Shown in pieces: positions 1 through 14,058 of a stretch of DNA of 64,000 nt. Positions within the stretch are counted from its first letter, which is position 1, and each line of letters begins with the position of its first letter. The position numbers were made by a program, and so were the translations under genes. Source of the stretch: Gongronella butleri (lineage: Eukaryota; Mucoromycota; Mucoromycetes; Mucorales; Cunninghamellaceae); the NCBI GenBank assembly GCA_025201375.1, contig JAIWZP010000013.1:545508-609507 (forward strand), in the 5' to 3' direction. The notes below the pieces were generated by a model. The model did not search any database. It worked only from the letters and a program-made list of their open reading frames with translations, and was not told the DNA's origin.

Positions 1-600
1 CAAAATCGAAAATCAGGGTTCTCAGAATCGTGCCAAACTTGCACACATGAATGGCCTAATGGCGAAACGGCGAACAATGCCAAAAAAGAGCACGGTCCAT
101 CTGCTCGTTGTCGAGCAACGAGGCATTTTGGGTCAAATTTCAATGGCGAATTGCACCTGGAAAACGCGCCCATTGAGCCGCTCCGACGCATCCACTGGCA
201 AGAGACGGGCAATATGCATGGATTTGATGAAGAGCAGACGCGTGTCACCCGACGACTGACGCGGTTTATCGCGCGTCGAACCTGTAGGCTTAAACTTGCA
301 GCCGCATTAATTCTGCAGAAACTCATCCTTATCCACTGATCCCGATCTCCACGTACGCGCCAAGTCGTGCTCTCTTTGGTGATATGACTTTCAAAACGCT
401 GCATCCAATTTTCGTTGAGTTTACCTTGTGATGAAAAATCGCAGCTTTTCGTGTTTTACGCGACAACCCGTCAGTGGACTCGTGGTTTTTATTGCATTTC
501 CATCGGTTAATAGGCGCCATTCTCCATGTATGAGAATGGCGTGGCGATCCGAGGACCTAAAAGTCACCCATTTCAGTTCGCCGACTGTACTCCAGGCGAT
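1..600 (+). repeat. Dispersed repeat family A, copy A1 (left-truncated)
   Basis: This is a diverged copy of a roughly 650-750 bp element also seen at about 19440-20130, 35170-35900 (reverse), 46800-47000 (partial) and 58700-59345. Shared landmarks, in order, are a TGCCAAACTTGCACACATG-like start block (near 31), the AAACGGCGAA block (64), a CTGCTGGTT..CGAGCAA-like block (100-120), GCGAATTGCAC (148), ATGCATGGATTTGAT (213), GACGCGGTTTAT (256), TTTTCGTTGAGTTTACCTTG (410) and GGCGATCCGAGGACC (542). The left end lies outside the window. The remainder to 1246 shows no gene or motif I recognise. Short ORFs here are not conserved between copies and I do not call them genes. Confidence 0.8.
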
Positions 601-1246
601 TTTGGCGATTTTAGATTTGTGTGATTTGCTCGGAACGCGGTCACCCGACAGCCTTGGCAAAGAGCTCATTCAAACCGGACGAGCGTGCTCGATCATCTTG
701 GCTGTATATGACGACATGTGGATCCAATCGATGAGGTGCGTTTGTCGCGAAAATTAATTTATTTTTGCATTTTTCTTTATTTCTTCTCGTCTATGCATCG
801 TCATGGAGCGACGGTGGGCTCGGTGAGAAGGACAACGTCCAATGCATGATTTGGGAAAGAAGGACGGACACGGTGCAATGCACCGACCCAGCGCGAGATA
901 ATGAAAAAAAGCATTTGAAAATTTATCGGTGGCTATCATACCATCTCGACAACCACCTAATGCTTCGCCGTTTTTTCTTGGCTTGGCACGCGGCTAAAGA
1001 AGCGACAAAGCACATGCAGCAAATTTGCAGCGCATCTGTACAAGCAATAACATCAAAACAAAAACACAAATTGAAAGAAGCTTAAAAACACGGGACACGG
1101 TCCATTTCACTGAGGTCCATGCCTCATGTCGATCCATGACCACCGGCACATAGTCAACAAATTATGGCTTTTTAGTGGCAAAAGTATTTACGAGAAAAAT
1201 AGAAAAACGATAAAAACGATAAAAAAACGAAAAAAAAAGATCCTTT

Positions 1247-1984
1247 TTACAACCAGGGCATCCAAGTGCATTCCATTTGGGAGAGCTTCTGAGGGTTGGT
1301 CGCTTGCGAAATCAGGTCAATGATGTTCTGATTCGTGGGCTTGTTGGCATTGATGGTCTAATTTTTGAAAAAAAAAAAAATGAGCGTTTGTTGCCTTTTT
1401 TTTCTCTTTTCTCTTTTTTTTGTTTTTACCTTGTCCGAGTCGACCTTGCAGGACAAGAATTGGGCCCTGTTGATGATTTGTGCGCGGTTGGCATTGATGT
1501 GTTCAAGCGCTTGGGCTTCCAAGTTTTGGCGCTGTTGGTATTGTTGTTGGTGTGCGCTGCTTGTGTACCAGGCGTGGACCTCGTCGCGGATGAAGATGTT
1601 GAGGTATTGATCGAGCTCGAGTTCTGGCTCGGTGAGGCAGCGTGCGGTGGCCATGAGGCAGCTGGTGAAGAGGCCCTCGATGCCGACGGGGGTCATGAAG
1701 GTCTGGATGTTGGGCGTGAAGCGGAACGGCACCATCTCGCCATTGCCGAACTTTGGCGCGGTCTGGTGGAAGCCCGGCAGGACCTCCATCATCCACACAC
1801 CACCGGTCGCTCTGGAAATCGCAATCTTTTGCGGCGTGCGGTGGCCAACGCTGAAAATGTACGACATGAACGTCGCCGTCGCGTACTGCGCCGTGAATTG
1901 CTTGCGCGCCATCCAATAGTCTGTGTACGAGCCCATTTCACGCAGCATGTACTAGAGAGAAAATGGGAAAATGAGCATAATTTT

Positions 1985-2026
<42 letters not shown>

Positions 2027-3081
2027 GTGGGCATACCTTTGTGAGAATGTTTGACGGCACCATGTTGTCGCCGATTTCGTCATTGATTTCCATGCGCAAG
2101 TTGAGGATGCCGGCCTTTTGGGTCATGATCTAATAAAAAAAAAAAAAAGACGTGAGTGGGTGCTTTTTTTTCTTTTTAGGGGCCGGGCTTGTCTTTATTT
2201 ACCTCCTTGCCAGAACGGATGTTCTTTTTGAGCTTGTCGGCAAAGTAAACCATTGGGTCGTCCTTGTGCATTTGAATGATATCGCAGTGATCTTCATAAA
2301 TGTCGTGCATGGTGTAGTACGAGGGGTCATCCTGGACCATGCGGACATTGGGGGCGAGCGGCACGATGGCGGGCAAGTGGAACGCGAGGTTGCGGACGCG
2401 GCTTTCGCTGCGTCGCTCGAGGACATTGTTGAGCAGGCGGAACAGCTGAACGAGGCGCTCTTCGCGGCGGAATTGGCGCGCCGCGGGGTTTTGCACGACA
2501 AATGGATGCAGGCTGCCGTCGTGGCCACGGATCGTCAAGCGGCGGTAGCAATTGCCGTAGCTGCGAATCACCTCGACATCAGGCAAGAACCTGTCGATCC
2601 TCAAAAAGTTGTTGGCATTGTCCTTTAGCTATAAAACGAAACAATAATGAGTAAATACCGCGTTTTGACGCGAGGCTTTTGGTTCAAGTGAGTGGATGGA
2701 GAGGGGGGAGGGTGCCTTACCAAGAGATATTGGCCGGGGATCTCGACGTCATCGAACTTTTGATGTTGGAATTCGACAAGGTAGTGGCTCAATGCCTCGA
2801 GCTTGAGCTTGCGTGGGCGTGCGTCGAACATGGCTTCAAACTTGTCGCGCCACAGGCGGAGACGCGCCACATACTCCTCGAGATTCAGCTTGTCCTTTGC
2901 AAAATCATTGACAAAGGCGGATTTCATGTGACCCGGGTACAGCGTGTCGGCAAAGCGGTTGATGTTGGCGACCGTGGCTTGCGTCAGCTGGAGACTGTCG
3001 TTGGGATTCGTCAGACGCGACAGCAATTGCTATGAAAATGAGGGGGAAAAAAAGAAAGGAAAAATTGAGCACGAAAAACAA

Positions 3082-3116
<35 letters not shown>

Positions 3117-6100
3117 TGAGCGCCCTCATTGTACAATGCGACGACCAGGCGATAGATATCCTCATCGGCCTGGGGTTTGAACTTTAGCTGGATCTGGTCG
3201 ACCATGGTTTCCATGGACAAGGCCAACAGAGGGTATCCGGTCTTTAGCATGGCCATGATTTCATCCAATGGGTGCGGAGGCACACCGGCCGGCTGTTGTT
3301 GCTGCTGCTGCTGTTGCTGCTGCTGTTGCTGTTGTTGCTGCTGTTGAGCGCTGGCAGCGGCGGGCGTCGCAGGTGTGGTCGGTGTGGCGGGCACGGCGGC
3401 GGCAGTCTCGGCGGGTTTGGCCTTTTCGTCGTCATTGACGGCCTTTTCGTCGGCGGCGGCTGCCTCTTCTTCCTTGATGGGCACGTCCTTTTCGGCAGAT
3501 TCGTCCTTTTGCTTTTCGTCGGCTGGCGCGGCGTCGTCCTTTTTCGTGTCGCCATCGTCGGCGGCGGCGGCCTTTTCGTCGTTCTCGGGCTTTTTGGACG
3601 CGTCGGTTTCAGCGGCATCGTCGTTTTTGGCCTCCTCCTCATCGACGTCCATGGCGTCGGCGTCCACGTTTTCTTCCTTTGGTGACGCCTCCTTGTCATT
3701 GTGGTCGGCGGCGGCGGCTTTTTCACCCTCGGCCGCTTGGTCGGCGTCATCCTTGGATTCTTTTTCGTCAGAGTTGGAAGGTGGCACGTCGTCGTTGTCA
3801 TTATCGATTTTGGCGGCGGCATCGTCGGTCTTTTCGTCGACATCCATCTTTTCGCTCGCTTGGTCGTCGACCTTTTCTTGGTCCTTTTGGTCCTTTTCGG
3901 TCTCTGACGCGCTGGCGGCATCCTTTTCGTCCTTGATTTCCTTGGTTTCGGCGTCGGTGGCCGTGGAAGGCGTCGCAGCGGCCTTGGAAGTGGATGGCAA
4001 CGCAGAGGCCGCAGCGCTTGAGCCAGGCGCAGCCGAGCGGCGGATCATGTCTTCCTTGGCCGTGCGCAATTGGAAGTGCAGCGCCTAACAATTTTTTAAA
4101 AGAGTCAGCATCGTTCCTTTTTTTTTTTTCTCTCTCTCCCTCTTTTTACCTGGGGATAGGTCTTGGCGATGCGGATGAGGATGGCACAGGCGTGCTTTGC
4201 CTCGCGATGATGGAGGGCCGAGAGCAATTGCGGGATAAAGGTGATCCAGTACCAGACGGGCCATTCGCCCTTGTAAGATTCGAAGCCGCGCGAGATGGTG
4301 CCTTGGTCGTCGTCCAAGCTGAGGAGCCAGAGGACGCGGAGCAAGTATTTGCGTGATTTTGCGTTCTTGTAGATGCCTGCGGCCTGCAGATAGCAGCTGA
4401 CGGCGTGGTTTGCCCAATTGAGGTCTTTTGGATTCTCCTTGAAGCGGCGGTCATTGTACTTGCCCCATTCGGCCCATGCCTTTGGCAGCGACATGTCGAT
4501 TTGCACGGCATTGACGTACGCTTCGTTGGCCTCGTTGAATTGGCTGAGCTTGGCGAGGAACATGCCCTTCAAGGTGAAGAATTCGGCCTTTTGCTGCAAT
4601 TTAAAGTACATGAGATTGGTGTTGTTGATGACGTCCAAGCCGGCAGTAAGCTCGTGGTTCTGGTAGTAGCATTTGGCTTGCTCGCGCAGCTTGAGGAAGG
4701 CTTCTTGGATCTCAATGTTGGGCAAAGTATAGATCTTGGTGAGCGAATTGATGCATACATCGTACAATTGATGCTTGCGAGCGACGTGGGCAAAGCGATT
4801 GATGATCCAAGCCGTCTCGTGGTAGCCGCGGTAAGCATACGAATTGCCTGTGCCTGCATTGTTGGCCGCCTGGGCAGCGGCTGCTTGGCCGCCGGCGCCT
4901 GCGTTGGCCCCTGGTGGCTGTTGCTGCTGCTGCTGTTGCTGCTGCTGCTGCAAAAGCGGGATCAACGGCAAATACGTGCGATTGATGGCGCTAAAGATGT
5001 GTTGGCGCCAGGCAACGAGATTGCTCCACACATTGATATCGTCCCACGTGTTGGGCAGACGCTCGCGCCACGTGCCGAGGACATTGCGCAATTCGGCCGA
5101 TCGCTGCTCCAGATTCTGCGCATTGGTGTTCATCAAGCTATTAAAGATCTGGCTGGCTTCCTGGAGCTCGAGATATTGCTGGAAGGTCTCGAGAAGGGGC
5201 AAATGGCTTTGCGCCACAATGGGCGGAAGCGCATGCCAGCTCTTGAGCGACAATTGCACCCCTTCCTCACAAATCCGCGTGAATTCAGCATGGCCCGATT
5301 CGTTGGTCTGTGATTTGATCAACGACAAGAACGCTTCAAACACCTTGTGTCGCGGGGTCGGCGCGTCGGCTACTTGTTTGAGCGATTGCTCGAGCAATTC
5401 ACGCTCGGCGGTCCAATCCGACAGACGCCATGCACATTCTAACAGCAGATTGGTGTTGCCGTCGTGCTTGGCAAGGTCGCTGAGAATGTCCCATTGCTGC
5501 AATTTCTGCGTACATCCAATCCAATCGTCTTCCCATAGCATGTACTCGGATTCTGTAAAGGGAAGCACGCCGCTGCGCGCCTTGATCTGCGCATTCTCGT
5601 ACATATTCTGTGCTTGCATCCACATGCCGCTCTGCTCGCAGCTGACCGCCACATTCGTCTCATTGTACGTGTTGCGGCGCCGCCAAAGACCATAAAACAT
5701 ATCTTGCTCCATCAATGACGCATACAGTTCACCAAGCGCGTCCAAGGTGCGCTCGCGGTTGTTCTGGTCGTCCTTGGACGAATCCGCCACCTTGCCCGTC
5801 GCGCAATTGCTCTGCAAAATGTCAATGGCCGTGTGCCATGCATTGTGCGTGCGGCCCAGGTATTTGACAAGATGCGGCGGCAATTTGATCGGCGTGTGGC
5901 TGTGCGCAATGCCCGAAAGCAGCGCCTGGATCACATTGGGCCGCTGGTCGCTCTGCTTGCTATGGTAATCCTTGGCCAGCAGTGTCACCATCACCTTGGT
6001 CAGGTCGTGCGCCTCGGTGCTATTGAGCGCAGACCAGCAGCTCGGGAACAACGATACCCACAGGTCAAACGTCGCCTGCTCGTCCAGGTATTGCAGCTGC

Positions 6101-9100
6101 TTGGTCGCACTGATCGCTTGACCAACGTCAAAATTCTGTAAACCTCGCAAAAACGCCTGCTGTTGCTGGATCAATTGCTGGAACGCATCGGGTATATCGA
6201 TCTGCATCTCGGTTTCATCTAAAAAAAAAAAAATGGGCAAGAATTAGAAATGTAAAAAGACTTTTTTTTTCTTTTTTTCTCTTTTCTTTCTCTTTTCTTT
6301 TTTTTCTCTCTCTCCAATTTCTCCAACGTACCATTTAATGCGGCGGCCTTGGCGATGGTGCTGGTGAGGGCCTTTATCTTTAGTGTGTGCGGGGGTGCAA
6401 CGGACGGATTGACATGAACGACGCCAAAGAGAATGTCCATGGCCTGGTGGAGCCAAAAGGTGTTCGCGAGGCATTCCCAGTTTTGCACGCCGAGAATGTA
6501 ATGGAGGCGTGCGTACAAGCTGCGTCCGAGGCTCTTGTCGAGGGTACGCATGAATTGGGTGCGGATGTGTGGGTCCTTGTTGCGCGAGCCGAGAAGGAAG
6601 GCCTGTTCGAGGCGTACCGTGAGCTCTGAGCGTGCAAACGTGGGGTCATTGTAAATCTTGATGACCAGGCCCAAAAAGTCCTCGGTCAGCTTGGGATCGT
6701 TGCGTGTCTCGTAGGTCATCATCTTGACGAGCAACCCGGCCTTTTCCTTGATGGTCGGGAACGTCTCGGTCTTGTCAAATGTCCATTCGCGCAGCATGTC
6801 CAGGATGTTGCGCAGCAATTGGATATCTGGTGACTTTTCAATGAGCTGGATGAGGCACGTCAAAAACCAGCGGCGCTGGTCGCCAAGATGCGAAATCCGC
6901 TTTTTCAACAGATTCAGGCCCAAAATGAGCAAATTGACTTGCGAATCCACAGGCTCTGCGGGTGGCACTTGCTGTTGTGCTTGCTGCTGCTGCTGCTGTT
7001 GCTGTTGCTGCATGAGCAGCTGCTGTTGCTGATGCGGCGGCATGTGTGCCTGTTGTTGCGGCTGCTGAGGTGCTTGGCCCTGTTGCGCAGCTTGGGCTGC
7101 TTGCGCCGCTTGTGCAGGGTGGTTGGGCGGCAGCACGGCCGATGCCGCGGCCATGGTGCTCTGCTGCGACGCTGCCGTGGGCACTGTGTGCTCCTTGGTC
7201 AGCTTTTGCAGCATCTTGACAAGGCCAGACACAAAAAGATCGAGGTGCTCGCTCTTGCTACTGCTTGCAGCCTCCAGCAGCTTCATCACAGCATACATGT
7301 TGGTCATGCCGGCCATCCCATCATTGATCGTCGCGTCCACAAGCGCAACAAACCCGGAAATGTCTACAAAAAGAGAGTAAATTGCATGTGTGTGAGCCAT
7401 CATCGCTTTTTGGACGCGTCAATATGAAACGCCGATCCCACTTTTTTTTTTTTTCTCTTTTCTTCTGTTTTTTTTCTTTTTTTTCTTGCTCGCATTTCTA
7501 TTTCCTTTTCTGTCTCTCGCTCGCACACTCTCAGAAATGGTCCTACCAGGGCGCTGGCTGTCCTGGTCAGAGGGCTGGGCAGTGGACGAGCGGTGGATGG
7601 CTTGGAAGATGCGGACAAGAACAGGGTGCAAGGCGGTCTGGATGCGGACATTGTCTGATTTGATGCTTGTTTCGAGCAAGCGATAGAGCTGGTTCATGTT
7701 GATGATGAACCATTCGTCGGGCTTGTGAGTGATATCGATGTGCAGGACCTGCAACGTGCTGCACACGGCCGGGATCAAGACTTCCGAGATGTCCTTGACG
7801 GTCAATGTGCGTTCCAGGTGGGCAAACTTGACGTGGACGTCCGACCACATGGTGGGCGCGAGCAATTCCTTGATCAGGTCCAGCACGCGCTGCACGAGGC
7901 GTCGCTGCAGCATATCTTGTGGATTGGAGATGATGCACGCAAGACGCACCAAGTACCCTACCACGTTTTCGCGCAACGTGAGACTCGGCACGTAATCCTC
8001 GGTGCCAGACGTGGTCGTGGACGCAGTCGTGGACGACGTGGGCGGCACCACCGCCTTGACATCGCCCGATGCCGTCTCAATTTGTGACTTTTTGCGTGGC
8101 GAGCTCTTTGCCGTGGTGGCCGACGCGCTGCGCTTGCCCGTGGTGGTGGTGGTGGCGGTCACTGGATCGGGGGTGGCCGAGGCCGACGTGGCCGTGGACG
8201 ATGACGGCGTGGACGTGGATGTGGATGTGGACGTGGACGTGGATGACGAAGAAGTGGACGTCGCCAAAGGCATCTTTTCCAAGCGCGATTGCTCCCATTT
8301 CAAAATGAGTTCGGCCAACTCCACGGTCAGCAACTTGTGTTCCGGCGTGGTGTTTTGCAACAGGCCGAGCTTGGGCAACGTGTTGACAATTTGCGGCAAA
8401 AAGTGCTCGCGATAATCGTAAAAGAGATCCGGATGCCTGACAAGCAATTGGTACACATTGACCATCTGCGAGATGCTGTGCGTGTCCTCGACAACCACTT
8501 TGCGCGTCAAGCGTACCCATGTGGGGATCCGCTCAGACGATTGCAATGGCACGCGCTTGGGCAGCACGGGGGTCAAAATATCCAGACCTTGTTTGACAAG
8601 ACCACGCGCTTCCGACAGATGCGCGCGAAGCAATGCCGCGTAAATCTGGATGGCGATCTTGCTCGGGGTCTCGTACGCGGCAATGAACCGCGCAATCAAC
8701 ACATACGCCGCTTGCTTGCTCGTCGCGTCCTCGAGTCGCAAGTAATTCCACCCGAATTTGATCACTTCCTTGCGCATGTCTGCCAGCAACGCCGGCGCGT
8801 ACTGAATGATCATCGACACCAATTGCAAAAGCTCGATGCGTAGCGAGTCCTCCGAATATTGATTGTCTTCGGACGACGCGTCGCTCATCACCTGCGCAAA
8901 CATCTTGAAATCGAGCCGCTCCGTGATCTTGTCGTCCCAAATCTTGTCGTACGCGTGGTCCTTGTCTTTGCGAGCAAATGCCACAAGCAGCGATGGATTG
9001 ATCACGTGGCGCAGCGTCATCATGTTGAGATACGGCGACGCTTGGCCCTCGGAGAATCGCTTGAGGAATTGATCCAGCACCTTGCGTTTCTGCGCGGCAG

Positions 9101-12100
9101 ACGCTCGCAGCGCAAAGTCCTCGAGGAAAAACGTGCGCAAAAACGTAAGATCCATTACGGAATCTTGCACAAACAGCGACACCAGGTCGAAAATCAACTC
9201 GGTGTCATCCGGATGGTGCCGCAGGTACGCGATAAAGATCTTGGCAATGTACAGCGACTCGCGCGTCACCTGGATCCCTTGCTGGTCCTCCTTTTTCATG
9301 CTTTCAAACCGCGCTGGTGCGCGCCACAATTGGAGCAGGCAAGTCAACACGGGCTTTTGCGCGCTCAGCCACGTCGCGTCAAACGTCATGAGCTCGCGCA
9401 CAATCAGCACGCCCTGGTAATGCAACACGGACGCCTCCGACGCGTCCGATGCCGCCTCGGCCGCCTTGAACGTCTTTTCAATCAAATCAGACGGATTGTC
9501 GGCAATCTCCTTGCGCAATTGCGACGCATTTTCAGTGGCCAGCAACGAGATGAACATTTGATTGTGGCGCGGCTGTGCAATGCGCTCGTAAAAATAGGCA
9601 ATGGTCTCTGTCGGGTACCGATTCAGGTATTTGATCAAATTGGGCCGGAACGGGCTGCTAATGGACCGCCGCAGATGCTGCTCCATGTCCAACACGACAG
9701 TCACAAGGTCGTCCAAAAAGATGTGGGCCGCCGACGGAAGCAAATGGAAAATGTTGAGAATGGCCACGATGATCTTGACCTCGTGATTCTCGTGCAACGA
9801 TTTGCCCGCGGCCTCTTGCAACACCTTGGGTTCGGCCCATTGCTTCAAATGATCCAGCAGCTTCTTCCCAATCTCCACCTTGAAATAATTCGTGAGCAAT
9901 TCGAGCAATCGCGCCAGGCCTTCGAGCCCTGCAACGCTCAGTGTCTTGTGATTGGACAAGGTGGTCAAAATCGGACGCAAGCCTTGCTGCAGCAGTTCCT
10001 TGGGCAGCTTGTGTTGCTGCGCAAGCACCTGCTTGAGCCCACGATGTGCGGCTTCGACGACTTCGGGCGACTTGCTATACAGCGATTTGAAAAACACCTG
10101 GATGATGCGTGCACGCGTGTGTGCCTGCCGCTGGTTGGAGAAATCCGAGCACGCCATCGCCGCCGAAAGCAGCTTGATGCACACAATGCGCAGATTCATG
10201 AGCGGCGTGGCATTTTTATATTGGGACGACCGGCTGACAAGGGCTTGATCTTCGGCATCTGCAAGTGCAAGCGCCTCGTGCAGCAATCGGATCAATTCGT
10301 CATTGAATTCGAGGAACGGTGGACGCAGCGTGAGGCAGTACGTGATCGCGTCAATGTGGCCAATCTGCATGGCAAACGGCAACGCACGCAACGGTTTGGC
10401 AAAAATGGGCGCCACAAGACGCTCGCGCACGGGGGCGAGCAATTCCGTGACCTCGTTGCCCGTGAGATCTGCCAGCAGCTGGAACGACGATTGGATCGTC
10501 TCGCGCACCGTGTTGTTGGAATTCGACAGCTCACTGAGCAACAGTGCAATCAAATTTTGGAATTTCTGCTGCGCTTCTTGCGAATCGTCGTCGTCGGGTC
10601 GATTGCACACCTTGAGCACGTGCGACAATGTCTGCGTGGCATCCGCCGTGTTGATGTTGGCCATCTCTGGCGACGCGTCCTTGAGCACAAACAAAAGTGC
10701 GCGAATAAATTCGAGTTCATGATCGCGCATCCACCGTGTGCCCATGCTGAGTCGCGAACTCATCATGCTGATGCCCAGGCAACCGCCGCGCTTGATGTAC
10801 CACTCTTGCTTGTAGCAGCACGAGCAGAATTGCGAGGCAAACACACGGAAAATCGGCAAACGCCAGACATGCTCGTCGCCGCCCATCACAATGGACGCCG
10901 TGGAAAACACAAGCTGCAGCGCGTGCTCGGCACGTGCACGGAGCTCGGGATACTCGCTCGTAAACACCTCGACAATCGCGTCCACAAGCAGCGTCGTCTT
11001 GAGATGCTGCACAGACAGACGGTCGTCCATCATGCTCGCCAGTGGCTTGATCCCGCCACCATCCTTGGCATCCATCGCCTCGCCAACGTGCAAAAGCGTA
11101 AAGTGACGGCAAAGATCGTCGAAAAACACCGTCGCGTCCGCAGAAAGCTCGTCCATCGTCGACGCCTTGATGAGCGCCACAAGAATCGTCCGCAGCGCCT
11201 CTTCCTGAGCCACGCGCTTCGCAAGGTATCGCGTGTACCCATTGCCAGACAGACGCTTGGGCTTCATGTCGCTCTCCTTGAACGACGCGCCCACCACCGT
11301 GTCATGCTAATGGAAACAAAAATAGGAATCTGTGAGCTTCTTTTTCTCCCTTTTTTTTCTCTCTCTCTCTCTCTCTTTCTCGCTTTTGCATTTTTTGTTT
11401 TCTCTCGTGTTTGCACTTTTTCCTTCCTTTTTTTTGTGTTTCTCGTTTTGCACGTTTTCTCTCGCTTTCTTTCTTTCTTTTTTTTTTTTGTCTCTCCCTC
11501 TCTCTCTCTCCGTCTCTTTTTCCACAAACTTTACCTCATCGTCCTTGCCATTCGAATGGGAGGAAGATGTGGTATCGTTGGGGGCGTCCGAGGCAAGATG
11601 GTCCTGAATGCGCTTGTATAGGGCGTGGTCGAGTGTGTCGGGGCCAACGTCAAGGTCGAGCAAGATGGCGACATTGGCCTTTAGGAAATCGTACGCCTGG
11701 CGCTTGTAAAAGAGGTCGACGGACGGGCGATTGAGAGTGTCGACGGCAATGTCCAAGCTCTTGTCGAGCGGCAAGGTATAGGGCGTCGTGGACGCGTCAA
11801 AGACGATTTCAACTGACACGCCGCTCTCGCCGCGCTCGTCGTACTGCAAGCGTGGCGGGCTCTTGAGGATGCGGCGATTACGGCCGCCAAGCTTGCCGAG
11901 AATGCGCATGGCGGCGTGACTGTGCTGCTGATTGTACGGCAATGGCTTGAGGTGGCTCCACAGAGCGTCCATGAGCTCCGTCATGACCGGCGCCATGATA
12001 TGGTCGAGGAATTCAGGATTCAAATTGTCATTGCACAGCTCCATCGTGCGCAGACCCTGCGAAACAAGCTCTTGGTCGGCGCGCAGCGCAATCACGAGCG

Positions 12101-14021
12101 GACGCATCAGGTACGGCAAATAAGGGAGCAACGTGCTGAGCCGCACAGGCACCGCAAGGCACAATTCGACAAACAGATTGCGCATTGCCGGCTTGTGCGC
12201 GAGTGTCAGCAGCGAATTGAGATTCTCGAGCACCACTTGCAGCAATGGCGACACTTCCTTGTAAAGCAGCTCAAATCGGCCGCCGCCAATGCTCTTGAAC
12301 AGCGCACGGAGCAGCAAAAAGTAATTGGCGTGTTCCTTGGCCTTGGTCGATAGCTTAAAGCACGACATGACCAAATTGCTAAGATACGGCTGCAAAATCA
12401 GCTCGTTGGTATCGGGGAAGAAATTGATCGCCATGAACGTCAGCCGGAAAAGATGCAGCATCACCGCAGAATAGTGCATGTCGTCATCGCCCAGCCGCTC
12501 GATTCGATCAATCAAGAATTTCACGAGAATCCCCGCAAATCCTTGCGACGAGATGTCATTCATCAAGAAATACTGCGCAATGTGCAGCAGCGACGTGTTG
12601 ATCAGCATCCGGTCAAAGAAATAGTCGATCTGCGACGCGAAAATCTCTTGGAACACCGCAGGATCAAGCAACGTGAACACAATCGCAAACATGTCGAGAA
12701 TCTCCTTTTCAACCACGGGCTGCGTGCCCAGATGGATCGCCGCGTCATTGCACCCGACCGCATGCTCGTCCTTTGGTGCCTTGTCGTCATTGTACACGGG
12801 CGCAGCACCACCAGCGCCATAATTGTCCACATTGTAATATTCAAAGCACTTTAGACCCTCGCGGAACAGACGGATAAAAATTGCAATGTCGTCCTGCGAG
12901 AACCCGCGCGCAAACAAATTGTACGTCTGAGGGCTGATCTCGTCGCTGCTTGGCGCAGGATTGCAATGCCGCATGCCAATGAACAATGGCTTGAGCCCAA
13001 TCGCCAAATTCTTGAAAAGGAACCGACCGTCTTTTTCGAAAAAAAAAAAATCACAAGCGTGTCAGCACTCTTTTTTTTTTCCCCTGTTTTCTGGTTTTTT
13101 TTTTCTCTCTCCCTGTTTTTTTTTTTTCATACCCTTGATCCCGTCGTGCGAAGAATCCGGGAAAAAGGCGGCGGTCTGGATGGCGCGTGCACGATCAAAG
13201 TCAAAGTCGGCTTGATCATCGGAGGCGGACGAAGCGTCTGTGTCGGGAGCATTTTGCTTGTTTTCGGGCTTGCTGGCGTCGCCCGTGAGCTTTTTCTTCT
13301 GGTATTGGGCGAGGTAGTGGTGGAATTGACTGTTGAGGGCAGAAAACTTGCTGGCAAAGGCGTCGAGGATGCGCATGAGCAGCTCACGGCCCTCGGCCTT
13401 GTTGGGGATCTTGATGATGCAATCAATCAGGTTGAGCAGCAGCTTGCCACACATGGTCTGGATGCTGGGCGCCAACGTGCCGTCGTGCAGGTTGCGCGAG
13501 TAAATGTACACGGTGCGGAACAGCTGCGCTGTCGACAATTCCGATCGAATGTGGTGCACAAGGTCCGCGAGCATGCTGTAGGCCAGGGGGCGCAGTGTGT
13601 CGTGCGACGTCACGCCCGTGCCAATCAACACCTTCTCGTTGAGCAGCAAATCAATCTTTGGCACAAACGACGTGCGGAAATCCGTCGACAAAATATGCCG
13701 CGTCGCCACCAACAGCTCTTTGCGCGTCGCAGACGACTCGGGTGGACATTCGCGTAGCAAACGAAGCACAAAGTCCGGGATCTGGTCCTGGTACGGCCGC
13801 AGCAGCGCCGTGTAGCTGCGAAGGATATACGCCAGGAACGACATCGTCTTGACTTGCGCAACAATAAAGTCATTGTACACGCTGCGGTTCTTGATCTCGG
13901 GACTCACGCCCACAAACACCTCCCCACGTGCCGTCGCCGCATTCGCAGCCTCGGCCTGCGGCTTGGCCTGCAATTGGAGCGTCTAGAATGAATAGAAAAA
14001 AATGGAGAAAGAAAGGAAATT

Positions 14022-14058
<37 letters not shown>

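Noticed and set aside
3375..4088. Ser/Ala-rich 237-codon plus-strand frame
   Set aside because: Antisense of the acidic repeat in Tra1. Its repetitive composition explains the open frame.
8859..11621. 920-codon open frame on the plus strand
   Set aside because: It lies opposite the long Tra1 exon 7 and into the following intron. It reads Arg/His-rich antisense of a conserved minus-strand domain, with no family motif. It is an antisense shadow of GC-biased codons.
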